Below are positions 11,354-23,247 of a stretch of DNA of 60,619 nucleotides, in pieces (position 1 is the first letter of the stretch; each line of letters starts with the position of its first letter). Origin of the DNA: Bondarzewia mesenterica (Eukaryota > Basidiomycota > Agaricomycetes > Russulales > Bondarzewiaceae). The notes under the pieces were generated by a model that was not told the DNA's origin, did no database searches, and worked only from the letters and a program-made list of their open reading frames with translations. The DNA is taken from NCBI GenBank assembly GCA_004802705.1, contig SGPL01000157.1:1-60619 (forward strand), read 5' to 3'. Both the position numbers and the translations under genes were made by a program.

Positions 11354-14309
11354 ATGCCGCCAAAATCAACAGCAACACCGACGATACCTCCAGAAACGGC
11401 CGCGCAGATCGAGCTGTTCAAATCCATCGGACTCACGCAGTCCAAGGCCGCCGAGGCCGCGAAGAGCGCGAAGAGCGCCGCCGTGTTGCGAGGGTTGATC
11501 GAGGCGCACGGTCTGGCACGAAAAGGGTTGGACGATAAGCAGGCAGGTCTTGTTGCGGCCCTCGCGGTGCAGGGTGGGAAGATCGGCGATGAGGAACGAG
11601 CATATGTCCTCGGCGCGGTGCTTGATGGACGGCTGAAGAGCGTGGATCAAGTCAATGGTGAGCCGTGTTCCTGCTTCGAGATCTCGTGATGCATGTTTTT
11701 CTGTGAGGATCATTGTGTTTCCTGGTGTCGCGTCGTCGATGTGTACGTTTGAAGTTACTCATGGAACATTGTCGTGCTCAGTGGATCCTGTTTGTCCTTT
11801 TGCCCAGCTGCTACCAAATACCTTGAGGCGTGCCCGCTGCCCCTGGATGAGAAGGACTTTGACAAGCAATGTGGCGTCGGTATGAAGTTCCGACTCTCGT
11901 CTCCATTGATAGCGCCATGATTCCGAGTCTTATAAACTTAGGTTTCAGCATAACGGCTGAGGAACTGTATGCTTGGGCCACGGACCATATCAAGTCTAAC
12001 GCAATCACAGGATGGGCAAATTTGGGGGCCGTCATCGGAAGCTTGAAGAATACCCCAGAATTGCGTTGGGCTAGCCCGTTAGAGCTGAAGAACACTGTCG
12101 AACGCGCCTTCGTCGACACGTTCGGCGCAAAAGAACCTGCGAAGCCAAAGGGAAAGGTACGTGCAGCAGACCCATACTCTCCGCCAATCGAGTGTCTCGA
12201 TTGAGTTCGATCGCTGGGACACAGGAGCCGAAGAACGCGCCCAAAGCAAAAACATCAGACTCAACCGCATCCACCTCGACCTCCGTATCTACGAGCGCGA
12301 AAGCCATCTTTGACGAAGGATTCCTCGGAAAGCTACACAAACCCGGAGAAAACCTGCAGGTCCGCCCTGAGCTGCGCGATGCGCACCTCGCCGCAACCGG
12401 CGGCCTCGTCTACACGCGTTTCCCCCCGGAACCCAACGGCTTCCTCCACATCGGGCACTCCAAGGCCATCTTCGTCAATTTCGGATATGCAGCACACCAT
12501 GGCGGGCGCTGCTATCTTCGCTACGACGACACGAACCCCGAGGCGGAGGAGGCGCGGTATTTCGAGAGCATCCTGGAGATGGTGCGGTGGCTTGGGTACG
12601 AGCCGTGGAAGATCACGTATTCCAGCGATTATTTCGATCAGCTGTACGAGTTGGCGGTGAAGCTGATTCAGAAAGATAAGGCGTATATTTGCCACTGCAC
12701 AGGCGTGTCTTAGGTCTCCTCTCTATTTGGTGATATCTGTGTGCTCACTGTTTTGTCTTAGGCGAGCAGATACATGCCCATCGCGGTGGAGATGATGGTG
12801 GCGCACGGACGGCATGCGAGCATCGCGCAAGGCCCGTTTCAGAATCTTTGCAGGAATTCGAAAACATGAAGAATGGGAAGTATAAGCCTGGAGAGACGAT
12901 CTTGCGCATGAAGCAGGACCTTGAGGATGGAAACCCCCAGATGTGGGACCTCATCGCGTACCGGGTCCTCCTCACCCCCCATCATCGAACAGGCGACAAG
13001 TGGAAGATTTACCCCACATATGACTTCACACATTGTCTAGTTGATAGCTTCGAAAACATCTCGTAAGGCTTGATTGTTCTGCGCTGTTTGGGTCCCTTCA
13101 CGCTGAATCCTATTTTCTAGACATTCACTTTGCACAACCGAGTTCATCGCATCGCGGGTCTCATACGAATGGCTCTGTGATGCTGTAGAGGTTTACAAGC
13201 CTAGACAGTCCGAATACGGCCGACTCAACATCCAGGGCTCCGTTATGTCCAAGCGCAAAATCCTTGCCCTCGTCACCGAAGGCTACGTTCTCGACTGGGA
13301 CGACCCACGCTTGTACACCCTGATCGCCCTCCGTCGACGCGGTGTACCCCCAGGAGCGATCATATCCTTCGTCAGCTCCCTCGGCGTATCCACCGCACCC
13401 TCTAACATCCAACTCGCCCGCTTCGACCAGTCCGTGCGCCAGTATCTGGAGAATACCGCCCCGCGGCTGCTCATGGTGCTGCGCCCACTGAAAGTCACGA
13501 TCGAGAATCTGCCCGAGGATTTTGTGCTCATGGTTGAGAAACCTCTGCATCCAAAAGATCCAGAGCTTGGGACGACGACGATCCCATTCACTCGCACTGT
13601 TTACATCGAGGCCGATGACTTCCGTCTCCAGGATTCACCAGACTATTTCCGCCTCGCTCCGGGAAAGACGGTAGGGCTCTTCCAGGCCCCTTATCCCATT
13701 ACCTGCACGTTGTACAAGTCGGACCCCGCAACCGGCGCGATCACAGAGCTGATTTGCAAGCTCGAGGACGGCAAGGACGGTGAGGCCGTGAAGAAGCCCA
13801 AGGCGTTCATCCAATGGGTCGCGGAGCACCAACCGAGCGGGAGCCCCGTGCGCGTCGACGAGACACGGATCTTCCACCGGCTTTTCAAGAGCGACAACCC
13901 GCTGTCTGCCGTACCCGACTTCAAGGCGGACGTGGACCCCAACAGCCTGGAGGTCGTCAAGGGCGCGATGATCGAGAGCGGTTTCTGGGCGCTGGCGAAG
14001 CGCGCCTACACTGGCACGAAAAAGGAGGGTGCCGAGCGGACGAAGAGGGCGCTGGCGGAAAACCCTGGGGCGAGCGAGGGCGAGGGGGCTCACCATGGCG
14101 ATACGCCTGTCGCGACGAGCGAGCAGCTGTTAGGAAAGGAATGTGTCAGGTTTCAGGGCCTGCGCGTGGCTTATTTTGCGCTCGATAAGGATGCGAGAGT
14201 CGCGTGCCTTGAAGAAGGGGATGACGTCGTTCCTGGACGGAGGTACGGCGACTATATTGTTCTCAATCGCATCGTCAGCCTGAAGGAGGATTCGGGCAAG
14301 GCGGCGTGA
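11354..14309 (+). CDS. GLN4: cytosolic glutaminyl-tRNA synthetase
   Basis: Class I synthetase that charges tRNA-Gln with glutamine for cytosolic translation. Six exons (11354-11657, 11808-11879, 11942-12156, 12225-12702, 12762-13062, 13121-14309) join to 852 residues. The N-terminal domain typical of eukaryotic GlnRS (MPPKST..., ITAEELYAW) fills about 1-180, followed by a Ser/Thr-rich linker. The catalytic core starts with [15 protein letters not shown], with the HIGH signature at 272-275. The KMSKS equivalent VMSKR is at 498-502, after LNIQG. C-terminal beta-barrel motifs follow ([20 protein letters not shown]) to the end at KAA. The ATG at 11354 is preferred over an upstream GTG-like opening because it begins the conserved domain. 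Intron 4 (12703-12761) begins with GC instead of GT, and no GT donor keeps the frame through [12 protein letters not shown]. Confidence 0.96.
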
Positions 14310-15038
14310 TCAGCTGGGGGTACCGCTGACTCTCTTTCCTTCCTTGCTTTTGGTTTATCGGGTAGCATGGGTGTGAGATTATGCTGATACTGAGAAGTCT
14401 TGAGAATGTTTGCCTTTGTATGGTTATGCTGTGATCGGCATTATTACTGTTGTGTGACGAGGATAGACTACATATGATAGCCCATGCGTTAGGATTCTAC
14501 TTGGTCACGGGGACGTATCGACAGTCCATGTTTAGATATCCGGTTGTCTCGTCGGTTCACGGCAAACCAACCCAAGATTCACAGCGCTCTCAATTCGTCG
14601 GGCCCGCAGGTACACCTGGGAAGCTGTTGAAGTGAATGGCGCGAATAAGCCTTGGATATCAGGGTGAACGTTTGAACCCTTAGCTTCAAGTCATCAATGT
14701 ATCGCCGACTACAAATATTGTCGGGCAATAGTATGCTACCCGTGATGTCGAATGAAAAGTCAGAGAGTGCGCAGCGAAGCAGGAGATATTGCCAATTCGG
14801 ATGATCTCCGACACTTAATATCGGGGTAACTACAAAGTACACTGGCATCCTGTTAGGTCCCCGCACGTTACTATGTAGGACAGTCCATGCGATCATCGCG
14901 CGATAACATATATTAAGGTACAACAGCGTGAAAGGAAACAGAATAGGAAATCGTACACATCAACAGAACCAGATGACCACCATTGCCAGCAGACGCACAA
15001 ACGGTACAACCCGATAGTAAACAGCATGGAACAGCAGA
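14310..15038. other. intergenic stretch between convergent genes
   Basis: 3' flanks of the synthetase (+) and the first P450 (-). A 114-codon opening on the minus strand at 14579-14923 has no recognisable motif and is not called. Confidence 0.6.
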
Positions 15039-17312
15039 TTACTTCCGAGAGGATACCGAGACCCAAAGCGAGCCCTTCTTCATGACGAAGAAATCCTCGA
15101 GTCCTTCCTCCCATTCCTCCAGCCTGAAGCCCTCCTTAGGTTCGAACTTGATCCGCTGTAGCAACCAGCAAACGACCATACGCATCTCAAGGAGAGCGAG
15201 ATTCTTGCCCGCGCAGATCGTGGGACCGTACGAGAAGGGGAAGAAAGCTGCTGTGTTGTGGACATACGTGCGGCGGTCAATTTCGTCAGGTGAGTCGTCA
15301 GTGACGCTGCGGCTGATCCACCTTTCCGGCAGAAAGGAATCAGGCGCAGGCGAAAAATATCGCGGGTCCCTTTGCATACTGTAGGTATGCACAAATAGCT
15401 GTGTCTCTTCGGGAATAATACTGTGTACGTATCAGCATTGATATCCGGAGAAACAGATATTCTGAAGGACATACTGGCCACCAACTATCTTTATCCCTGC
15501 ACCACGTGCGATGGAGCGTTGCGAGCCACTGGGGACGGCCGGCTGCAAGCGCATCGCCTCATTTCTGGATAAGAGTCGCGCAAGCAAAAAGGTCGATCAG
15601 ACAAATTCCTGTGAGATAACGTACTCTGCCTCACATGCAAGCGTTCAGATATTTCATACTCGCTAATTTGAGTGCGTCAACGGGGTCTTCCCCGGGAGGA
15701 AACACGGAGTCAATCTCCGCTTGAAGGCGGGCGTATATGAGCGGCTCCTTCAAGAGGTAGTAGAACAATGCGGTGAGCACCGTGGCGGTCGTATCTGAGC
15801 CTGCGATAATGGCGAGAATGCCTTCCGAGGCAAGCATAGCACGGGCTGGCCTTGTGGTTTGGGAGCCTTCTTCATCATTCTGTATAAGTGCAGAGAACAC
15901 GAGTAAGTCAATAATGAGCATATGGACGATGGGTGATGTCTTTATTTAGGGTTGATACGATAGGTTGAAGAAAGACAGACCAGATGGTAAAAAAGATCTT
16001 TGCGGCTGGCTCCGACTTGTAAGCGCTTGGTCACGTTGGTGCGGGCAAACTTTCGCATCTGATTGATATTCTGGCTCTGCCGCCAAGGGAGACGGGAAAG
16101 GAACTTCAATGACCACGAAGTATGCCCCAAGACGGCAGCACCCCTGTCAGATAAAACGTCAATATTCAAGCAAAACGAGGGTAGCAACGATTGAGACGCA
16201 CTTCAAACCAGATTCAAAAAGGCACCATATTCCCTTGATGTCACCCCCGTCTGCCATGAGCTCAAAACCACCACCAAATCTGAAAGTTTAGGTCCTCAAC
16301 AAACAAGGTCGAGAGAGACATCGGATGAGATAACGTACGCCATATCGCCCATGAAATCCGTCCTGTTCATGTGCAAAGGCTATCAATCTTCCAGACAAAG
16401 TGCAGCAAAGGGAATGACATACGTGAAATAACTTATCCATGCACTCAAATCTAGAGTCATCCTTCCATCTTCGCTTTTCCTGATTCTCTCTCCGAAGCAA
16501 TCCAGGAGCTGGCGGCAACGCTTCGCGATAATAATCTCGTACTCCTTGAGCGCGACGCTGGTGAATCCGCGGTTCCATGGCTTCCGGCGGTGGGCATGCA
16601 GAAGAGGGTCACGCTCTGCAATAAGGGAAGGAGGTTGCGAACGATTGTCCCATGCTGAATTCGGGGGAGGAAATATCAGTGGTTAAAACGGGACATCTAT
16701 TTAAAAGAAATAAGTGAGGGACGTACATGGTCCCTTTGGAAATCCGCTCGGTCCCAAGACGGATTGAATCGCTGCGACGTCACGCAGAGAAAGCTCGTTA
16801 GGCCCTAGAGCGCCCATGAAAATTTATTTTGCATTTCTGATCAACGGGGAGACGATAACTCTCTTACCGACGCGTACGATATCCCCATACCTCTCGTGTA
16901 GGGCCTTATAGTACAGATGCTGCTTCCCCCCTGCGCATATGTAGGAAGACCACCATTTGGATACTTTCCCAAGAACGGGGCCATCGTACTTTGCCAATGG
17001 ATGGAGGGGGGAGAGGCGATAGATAACAGTGTAAAGTAATATGAGAGAATAATATGATGTGAAGGCACAGAAGATAGATTTAGATATGGTAGCGAAGAGC
17101 GGCCTAATGACCAAAGTCAAGATAGCAGGAATCAGACCCAACAGGATCGTCAAAGAGAGAAGACCCTGAGGTTCGTAATGCTTAAATATTAAGTATGATA
17201 ACTATGAGAGAAACTATGAGCGAAATAAGCACCAATTCACGTTCAGGAAGACACTCACGATGCTGGCCGCTTGAATCGCCATGACTGCGTCGGCCATTGT
17301 ACGGCCAGCCAT
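15039..17312 (-). CDS. cytochrome P450 monooxygenase, membrane-anchored (family not assigned)
   Basis: Microsomal P450. Exon 1 (17259-17312) encodes MAGRTMADAVMAIQAASI, and exon 2 (from 17165) continues with a hydrophobic anchor (GLLSLTILLGLIPAILTLVI). Then come ERYGDIVRVGPNELSLRDV, AFGGGFELM, the I-helix AGSDTT (about 15790), the ExxR helix NEAMRLQP (about 15560) and the PERW motif. The heme loop FSYGPTICAGKNLA (about 15210) has the cysteine ligand but threonine where many P450s have Arg, a known variant in basidiomycete families related to CYP67 and CYP5037. Ten or so introns interrupt it; not every exon edge was fixed. The start lies next to a long gene-free region upstream (17313-20134). 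The substrate is unknown. Confidence 0.88.
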
Positions 17313-20134
17313 TGAGGCTGCGAGCGACCTGGTGAAATAAGCAGTGAAGGTAAACAGTTCAACCATCGAGCAGAGATATCGAGGCTTGTAATTCCAGGTG
17401 GGACGTCTGTTAGGAGATTCAATGACACAAGAAGCATATATATATATGACATACCGGTACCAAATGGAAGTAAACTCAGAATCCTGATATCAGAGTTAGG
17501 GCGGGACCTTGTACCCGAAGCCCGGACTTAGAAAGTATAAAACAATAGAAAGGATGGCGCTGTCGGGATTTCTTCACAGAAGCTCTGGACATGAAAGGCC
17601 TATTCTCCGACACGCGAGTGATAAAGCAGGGACTGCCCCGGGTGTCTAATGCATCCGCTGGGGACTGAAGTCATCATTGGGTCGCCCTAGGACGCATGAT
17701 AGCCAGGAAAACGTGTAAGCTTGGATGCCCTGGGCGTCCGCGCCATACGCCACTACTAGGAACCTTCCTTCAATGGCAAGTCACGAGAAACCTAACTCCT
17801 GGGTTCATCGATAATTATGAAATTTGCATCAGACAGCGCTAAGCATCTGGTGAATGTTCTGACGTTACAGAAGGTACGAACATGCAGCGAAGGTAACAAA
17901 GTCGTGTCCTACTTGTGACAGAGCGGCGGCTATGAGTTGAATGGCGATTCGGGCAGAGCTTTTCCCGAAAGCGGCTTCAAGTCGGCTATCGACAAGCGAA
18001 AAGATAGTTGAGAAGAAGGCTGTTGAAGTATGCGGGGTAGGCTTGACTTGTGAGCTTGCAGCTCACTGCAGCTCAGCGAAATGTCAATTTGGCACGGGTG
18101 ACTACAGGTGACTACTTGCGTGTGGGTGACTAAGTAATTGTCTTTGTTTGGCATGCATACATGGGTTTGACTTCCGACTTGGCTCGGTAGCCTGTCCACT
18201 GTGGTCCACAACTAATTCAAATCGTTTTTGCGTCCTGGCTTGACCGTCCTGTGCCGAGCGCATCTCATGTCATGATGTGACAAATGGTCGGTCCTTACTT
18301 TGGCTCTGTTTCTGCCTCTTTAATGAAGTGTGGGACGCCGGTGGTCAGAGGGTAAGCTCAGGTGCTATCGCCAGCTCGAAAATACATCTTCAGACTCCTA
18401 TTGGCTAGAACGCCGCACCGGGTTTCATGCCAGTGCTATGTCCTTTTCATTTTAAATCTTTCCGAAGATCGGTCTTGAATTGCTCATGAAGCGCAGAGCG
18501 CTGAAAGGTCACATACCGGCTTTTAGCAATGTTTGACTCATCACAAAAATTTCAATTACATAGGCTTCGCTCGAAGATAACGCCACTTATGTTTGCAACA
18601 GCACATTCATAGTCTGATTACTCGAATCGACTGCATACTCCTTCATCGATATTTCTCCAGCAGGCAAACCCAATAATCCAATCTGACAATTACGCACACT
18701 CAGAGGAGGTATGAAGCCATTGCTGGTCCGTTAGTATTGATATGTGCACCGTATCAACATCGATTATCGTGCCAGGTGATGGCCCTTCTCCCACCCACCT
18801 GTAAGCCCAGACTTTGAATCAGATCTCTTTATGCCTCTTTTCCTCCTCACTTTACATGCCAATCCACCGGCGTATCAGGCGGAGGTGCAGACAAGCGACC
18901 GGACTCATCTGACTTCCTGATAACCTGCGATGTCCGCTCAATCTCCTTTCATTTGACGCAATTTCTCCAGATAAACCCTCTCCCCAGTCTTTCATTTTCA
19001 AATACCCTATTCAGTCAGTTTGAATGGCAATCTCGATATCAAATGGAGTACGTGCGGTCACAGTTGCTACGGTGCCAGCGGCTACCTGGCGCCGGTCTTC
19101 ACGCCTTTGCGTTAATCATACTTTCCGAATGACCGAGTCTGTACCTCATCCCAACTTCGAATTTTAGGTGGCACTGCGGTTGTCGTTGACATTACACATG
19201 AGATGAAGTTCTCACCATTGCTTTCCATGATATCCGCAGGAGATTCATGCCCGTAAGATCTGGCGCAAAGTCATCACCTCTTCGAGTCATACCAGGATGG
19301 TACAATGCGCGCCTCGCCTCGACACGCACCTTCATATTCTCAGCATATACGGTGCTATCCAGGGTTCGTAGGGGCACAGGACACGCGGCCTATCGCTACG
19401 AGCCATTGGCGTATCGCCATCCGATGCTGTGGAATTGATGGGTCTCTGATGAACTGAGCAAAATATATTTCCTGACGGCATTTGTATCATTGACAGTTGC
19501 ATCGGGCACCGAACCCCGAGAATCTATTGAGAAGCTTTACCATCACTCAGCATGCCGCTCTGCTATTCTAGTTTGCTTGCTAACGCAACATTTTAACCTT
19601 AGCCTGACAGGACAATGGTGCATGGACGTTGTTCGGATCTTCTTCTCAATTGCTCTTGCATCCGAGCTGACCATGTGTGGACCGGCAGTCAAACGAAATG
19701 CTGTACACATATATACAGTCTGTCCTGAATTTGCAGCGGCACGCCCCACACGCATTTCGCTGTCGGACGAACGGCTCGGTTGAACACTTCATGGTGACCT
19801 CCAGATGGAAGTCGTGCACTTTGGCAGCCGCTGTCTGTCTCCGGATCTTCCCCCCTCATTCCGATCTCTATCAAGAATACGCGTAGGAAGCAAGACGGGC
19901 TCATGGACGGGCTCTTGCCGAGTCGCAAAAGCTTTACTAGGTCGGCCCGAGATATGTTGGGATCGCCTACCATGGTGAGTGATTCACATAAGCTCAATAC
20001 TCCACTTAGCTCCCCCCTAGCCAGAGAAGCTAACCTACTCCCTCCTGCTCCATGCAGTGTCGTGGGTGTCTTGAACTCTTCAAAGTTTACCCGAGTAGTG
20101 AAATCCCCCACGCACATAGGTCATTGCCTCTAGA
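17313..20134. other. long gene-free region upstream of the first P450
   Basis: About 2.8 kb without a supportable gene, the largest gap inside the window. Stops are dense in all frames at 18200-19180. Openings at 19490-20117 code for nothing I recognise. Local structure near 18097-18132 includes three copies of GGTGACTA. The stretch immediately right of 17312 serves as P450 promoter. No transposon ends or domains were seen. Confidence 0.5.
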
Positions 20135-21889
20135 TCACACAACCCTCGAGCCAGCCGCCCCTATCAAACCCCCCTGAGGCTCCTCATCTACCAAGACGTT
20201 GACACCCTCCCTCTTTGCCGCTAATACAGCTTCTTCCTCCCTTTTTTGTGCAAATCTGAGGAGCCCCTCCAGGACTTCCCTTTGACCGACTACATAATGA
20301 TTGATCATCGGAGCAACATCAGACCTTACCCCAGCGGGATGCGGCGAGGGCAATCGCTCTATCAGTGAACTTGTCATGGATTGCAATGCTGCAGCAGCAT
20401 CCAGAGCGAGCGACCATCCCGGAATTTCGTCCTGTTCCTCGTCTTCACACGCACGGATGACTTGTAGGAGTTCATCCCACACACCCTCTGCGCCCTTCGC
20501 ATCCCTCCCTACTTCCCACCGCTTCCCATCCCCACCTGTACTGCCGATACGGAGCACAATAGTATCATCGGGATTATCAGGGAGCGAGAACCCGTACCCT
20601 AGGATAAGTTCTGCGTTTGGCTTCGGGCCGTAGTTGTTAAATATTTCCGAAAGAGCCGGTACTGGAGCATGATGAACCAGTGATACTGTAGGTTCATTGA
20701 CAGAAGAGGAAGTGAGAGTTGACATTGATGGATCAGTCGGCTCTTGTGAAGGATTCGTACTAGCAGAGGGAGGGGGAAAGCTAACTACCCATGAGACAGG
20801 TTGTGCTCGAGCATGATTGAGGGCGTCTACTCCGGGGAGGAGCACAGGATACGAGGTAGATGTTGCAACAAGTGATGGTGTGGGTGCGAGGAGAGTCGAA
20901 GGAAAGGCCCGGGATGAAAGATATGTTGCCGCAGTAAGATAGCATTCCCTGTTGTCCAGACGTTATACCATATCATTGCCATTCTTGAAAAATGGCAAAC
21001 CATGTCGAATGAACTCACCAGGTGAAGGATTCGGCCCATTGTGTGTTGATGCACGCGATGACCTGTTGGCACTGAGACCACTCTTTTCTCCATTCGATTC
21101 GACGATCAAGGGTCGCCCCATGAAGATTCGTGCCCTTCAGTGCCTCTAACTCCGTAGGAGTGAAATGGAGAGGAGTGCGGAGTTGCTCCGGAGGAGGGAG
21201 GGTGTTGAGATAGGGCGCATGCGATAAGGCGTGGTTTCTGTAAAGCGACAGCGAAGGGTGAAAAAAAAATCAGTATCCGATGAGAATCAAGAAGACAAAT
21301 GACCGTTGATTGGAGAGCAAAACACTTCGTAGAGATCCAGAACTAGACAGAAGCACGTCACGAAAGGCAAGAGAACATCTCTTTTCTTATATCCCAGAAA
21401 CGCAGCCAGCTTGATACCAATGCATGTCACGGTAGTGTGCACATGAGGGTGGACCAGCACACCCCCAGCAGATCTCGACATCGAATTGCATGAAAAAATA
21501 CGGATCACATACCGACCAGGGTCAAGTATCCAATGAAAGCATATATATGAGCATATGAGTTGGCGTTCAGACCAATCGCGAACAATTTCTTCATTTCGAA
21601 GGACCGTCACAAGAGCATTCTTCGATAGTGATGGTGTAATTGCAAGTGCGAAAGGGCTTGTCACGATCGTGGTGTCTGGGCCAAGGGGTTCAATGGCAAC
21701 GATGCGATACCCGGACAAATCTGGCCAACTGATTAATATTTTCGGTGACTGAAAGAGAGAAAAAAACATTGGCATACTGGTAACGAATCGGACGTGATCG
21801 TGAAAGCAGGCGCCATGTGCAGTGAGCCAGGTTTTGAACGCGGCGATGCTCTCAGGCTCAGGAAATCGGTGGTCCACAGATAATGGCAT
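20135..21889 (-). CDS. SET-domain protein, lysine-methyltransferase-like (Rkm/SETD3 type)
   Basis: The protein starts MPLSVDHRFPEPESIAAFKTWL. It has the split SET domain of the RuBisCO-LSMT/SETD3/Rkm group: GYRIVAIEPLGPDTTIVTSPFALAIT near the N-terminus, an insert with HFTPTELEALKGTNL, then VLLPGVDALNHARAQPVSW (the NH core motif that binds S-adenosylmethionine) and IFNNYGPKPNAELILGYGF (the catalytic Tyr region and post-SET turn). A C-terminal helical substrate-binding part ends GLIGAAGSRVV at 20135. Introns separate these blocks, for example just upstream of NHALSHAPYLNTLPPPEQL (about 21235). Such enzymes usually methylate a lysine or histidine in ribosomal proteins, translation factors or actin; the target is unknown here. 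The start at 21889 is the first ATG before the conserved N-terminal block. Confidence 0.85.
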
Positions 21890-22453
21890 GTTCTCAAACT
21901 TAAGGGCTTGATACCTTAGTTATTTGCCGGGTCGAGGGGCAAACGTGTTGTTCACCGAGCCCGGATGCTATTGTACTTACTAGTTCGAGCAGGCTGTCGG
22001 ACAACAAATTCGCTGAGTTGATGTAAGTAGCCGATCTGCCACCTGCGACTTAATTTCAATGTCGCTAATTGACCCGAATTACTTCACAACAGCGATTAAA
22101 ATATTTTTTTGAACGTCAATCGACCGGCAGAAACTCAAAATGTAGCAAATACGTCAATCCCAGTACTTGGGGAGGATGTGGGAGAGGAAAAATTACAATC
22201 GGAGGCAGGGTGCATCCTGGTGCATCCCAATCGAAGACCGACCGGCTTCTTGAAAAATCGTCAAAGGCAGTGTCGGCGTATACAAGGTGCTCCGACCAAC
22301 CGGGAAGATTGAGATCAATCATAAACAAGACCAAGTAATTCCACCTCGATTAGTCGAAGGCATAGCTATCAATACAAGTTACCGTAACGATGGCCATTCC
22401 GGCTCATCTTCTTAGTACATCCCATTACCCTGGGGGGCATTCACACCCGCCCG
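21890..22453. other. intergenic stretch
   Basis: Promoter side of the SET-domain gene and 3' flank of the CsbD-like gene, which reads in the same direction. The 67-89-codon openings at 22069-22338 on both strands look random. Confidence 0.6.
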
Positions 22454-23247
22454 TCAAGTGGTCCTGGCTGCTGCAGCCTGCTCCTGCTGTCCTGTGACAA
22501 TCTTATTCTCGCCCTTCATACTAATCAAGATGACCCTTGAACAACCGATCAGGATCAGAAATGAGACAGTACGTACTTCATGTTCTGGCTGCCAGTGAGG
22601 TCGGCAACACCAGCCTGCAATCTGCCTGATAACTCCGTCAGCTTCCCGTGAACCTTTGAAGGTGCACCCCCAGAACCAGTCGTCGTTCCAGTTGCACTGG
22701 CAGTGGTGGTCCCCGCACCCGCATTCGTGGGCTGCCCATGCGTACCCCGATGACGACCTAGGACCTCACCACCGATACCACCGACGACTGCATCCCGCTT
22801 CGTGTCTACATGACTCATATCAACAACTCAGGTCATCAATGGGAAGATGAGACGTAAATACGCACGGCCATCTCCGTGTCCCAAGAGCGCTCCGCCCCCT
22901 GCACCGATGGCCCCGTCGCGATTACCGTGAGTGCCGGAGGCGTCTCCATGATGATGATGTGCGAACTCAGCACCACCGAGTCCGCCCAGGCCTGCATCAC
23001 GGCCGGTGTCTGATACAAAGATGTTGAGCGATCAGATTATGAATGAGACAAGGTCAAAGACCTACGACCGTCATGGCCTTCATGTCCGGCAAGCGCGCCT
23101 GCGCCTGCTCCAACTCCCGCGTCGCGACCAAAATGCGACTTCTCAGTTCCGGCATCCTATCGTAACGACCGCAGCGGTGAGCCCGACGTGGAACATGGGG
23201 AGACACAAACGTACGTTGTTGTTGTTGTTTCCAAATCCGAGAGGCAT
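22454..23247 (-). CDS. glycine/histidine-rich repeat protein with a C-terminal CsbD-like segment
   Basis: Five exons (23215-23247, 23066-23156, 22866-23009, 22577-22805, 22454-22520) join to 187 residues. The N-terminus is MPLGFGNNNNN. The middle consists of degenerate repeats of the form GRDAGLGGLGG...GHGDG with histidine clusters (EFAHHHHGD). The C-terminus GKLTELSGRLQAGVADLTG and MKGENKIVTGQQEQ resembles the helical CsbD stress-response family (a Gly-Lys-Leu start, then a KGE...VTG turn). CsbD proteins are small, water-soluble and induced by stress; the role in fungi is not established. Exon 3 is 144 nt and flanked by phase-1 introns on both sides, and the next exon starts the same way (His-Thr-x-Arg-Asp-Ala), which points to exon duplication. 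No signal peptide or membrane segment is seen. Confidence 0.72.

Noticed and set aside
16288..16578. Separate small gene inside the first P450
   Set aside because: It is a P450 exon (HAHRRKPWNRGFTS, KEYEIIIAKRCRQL) seen partly in another frame.
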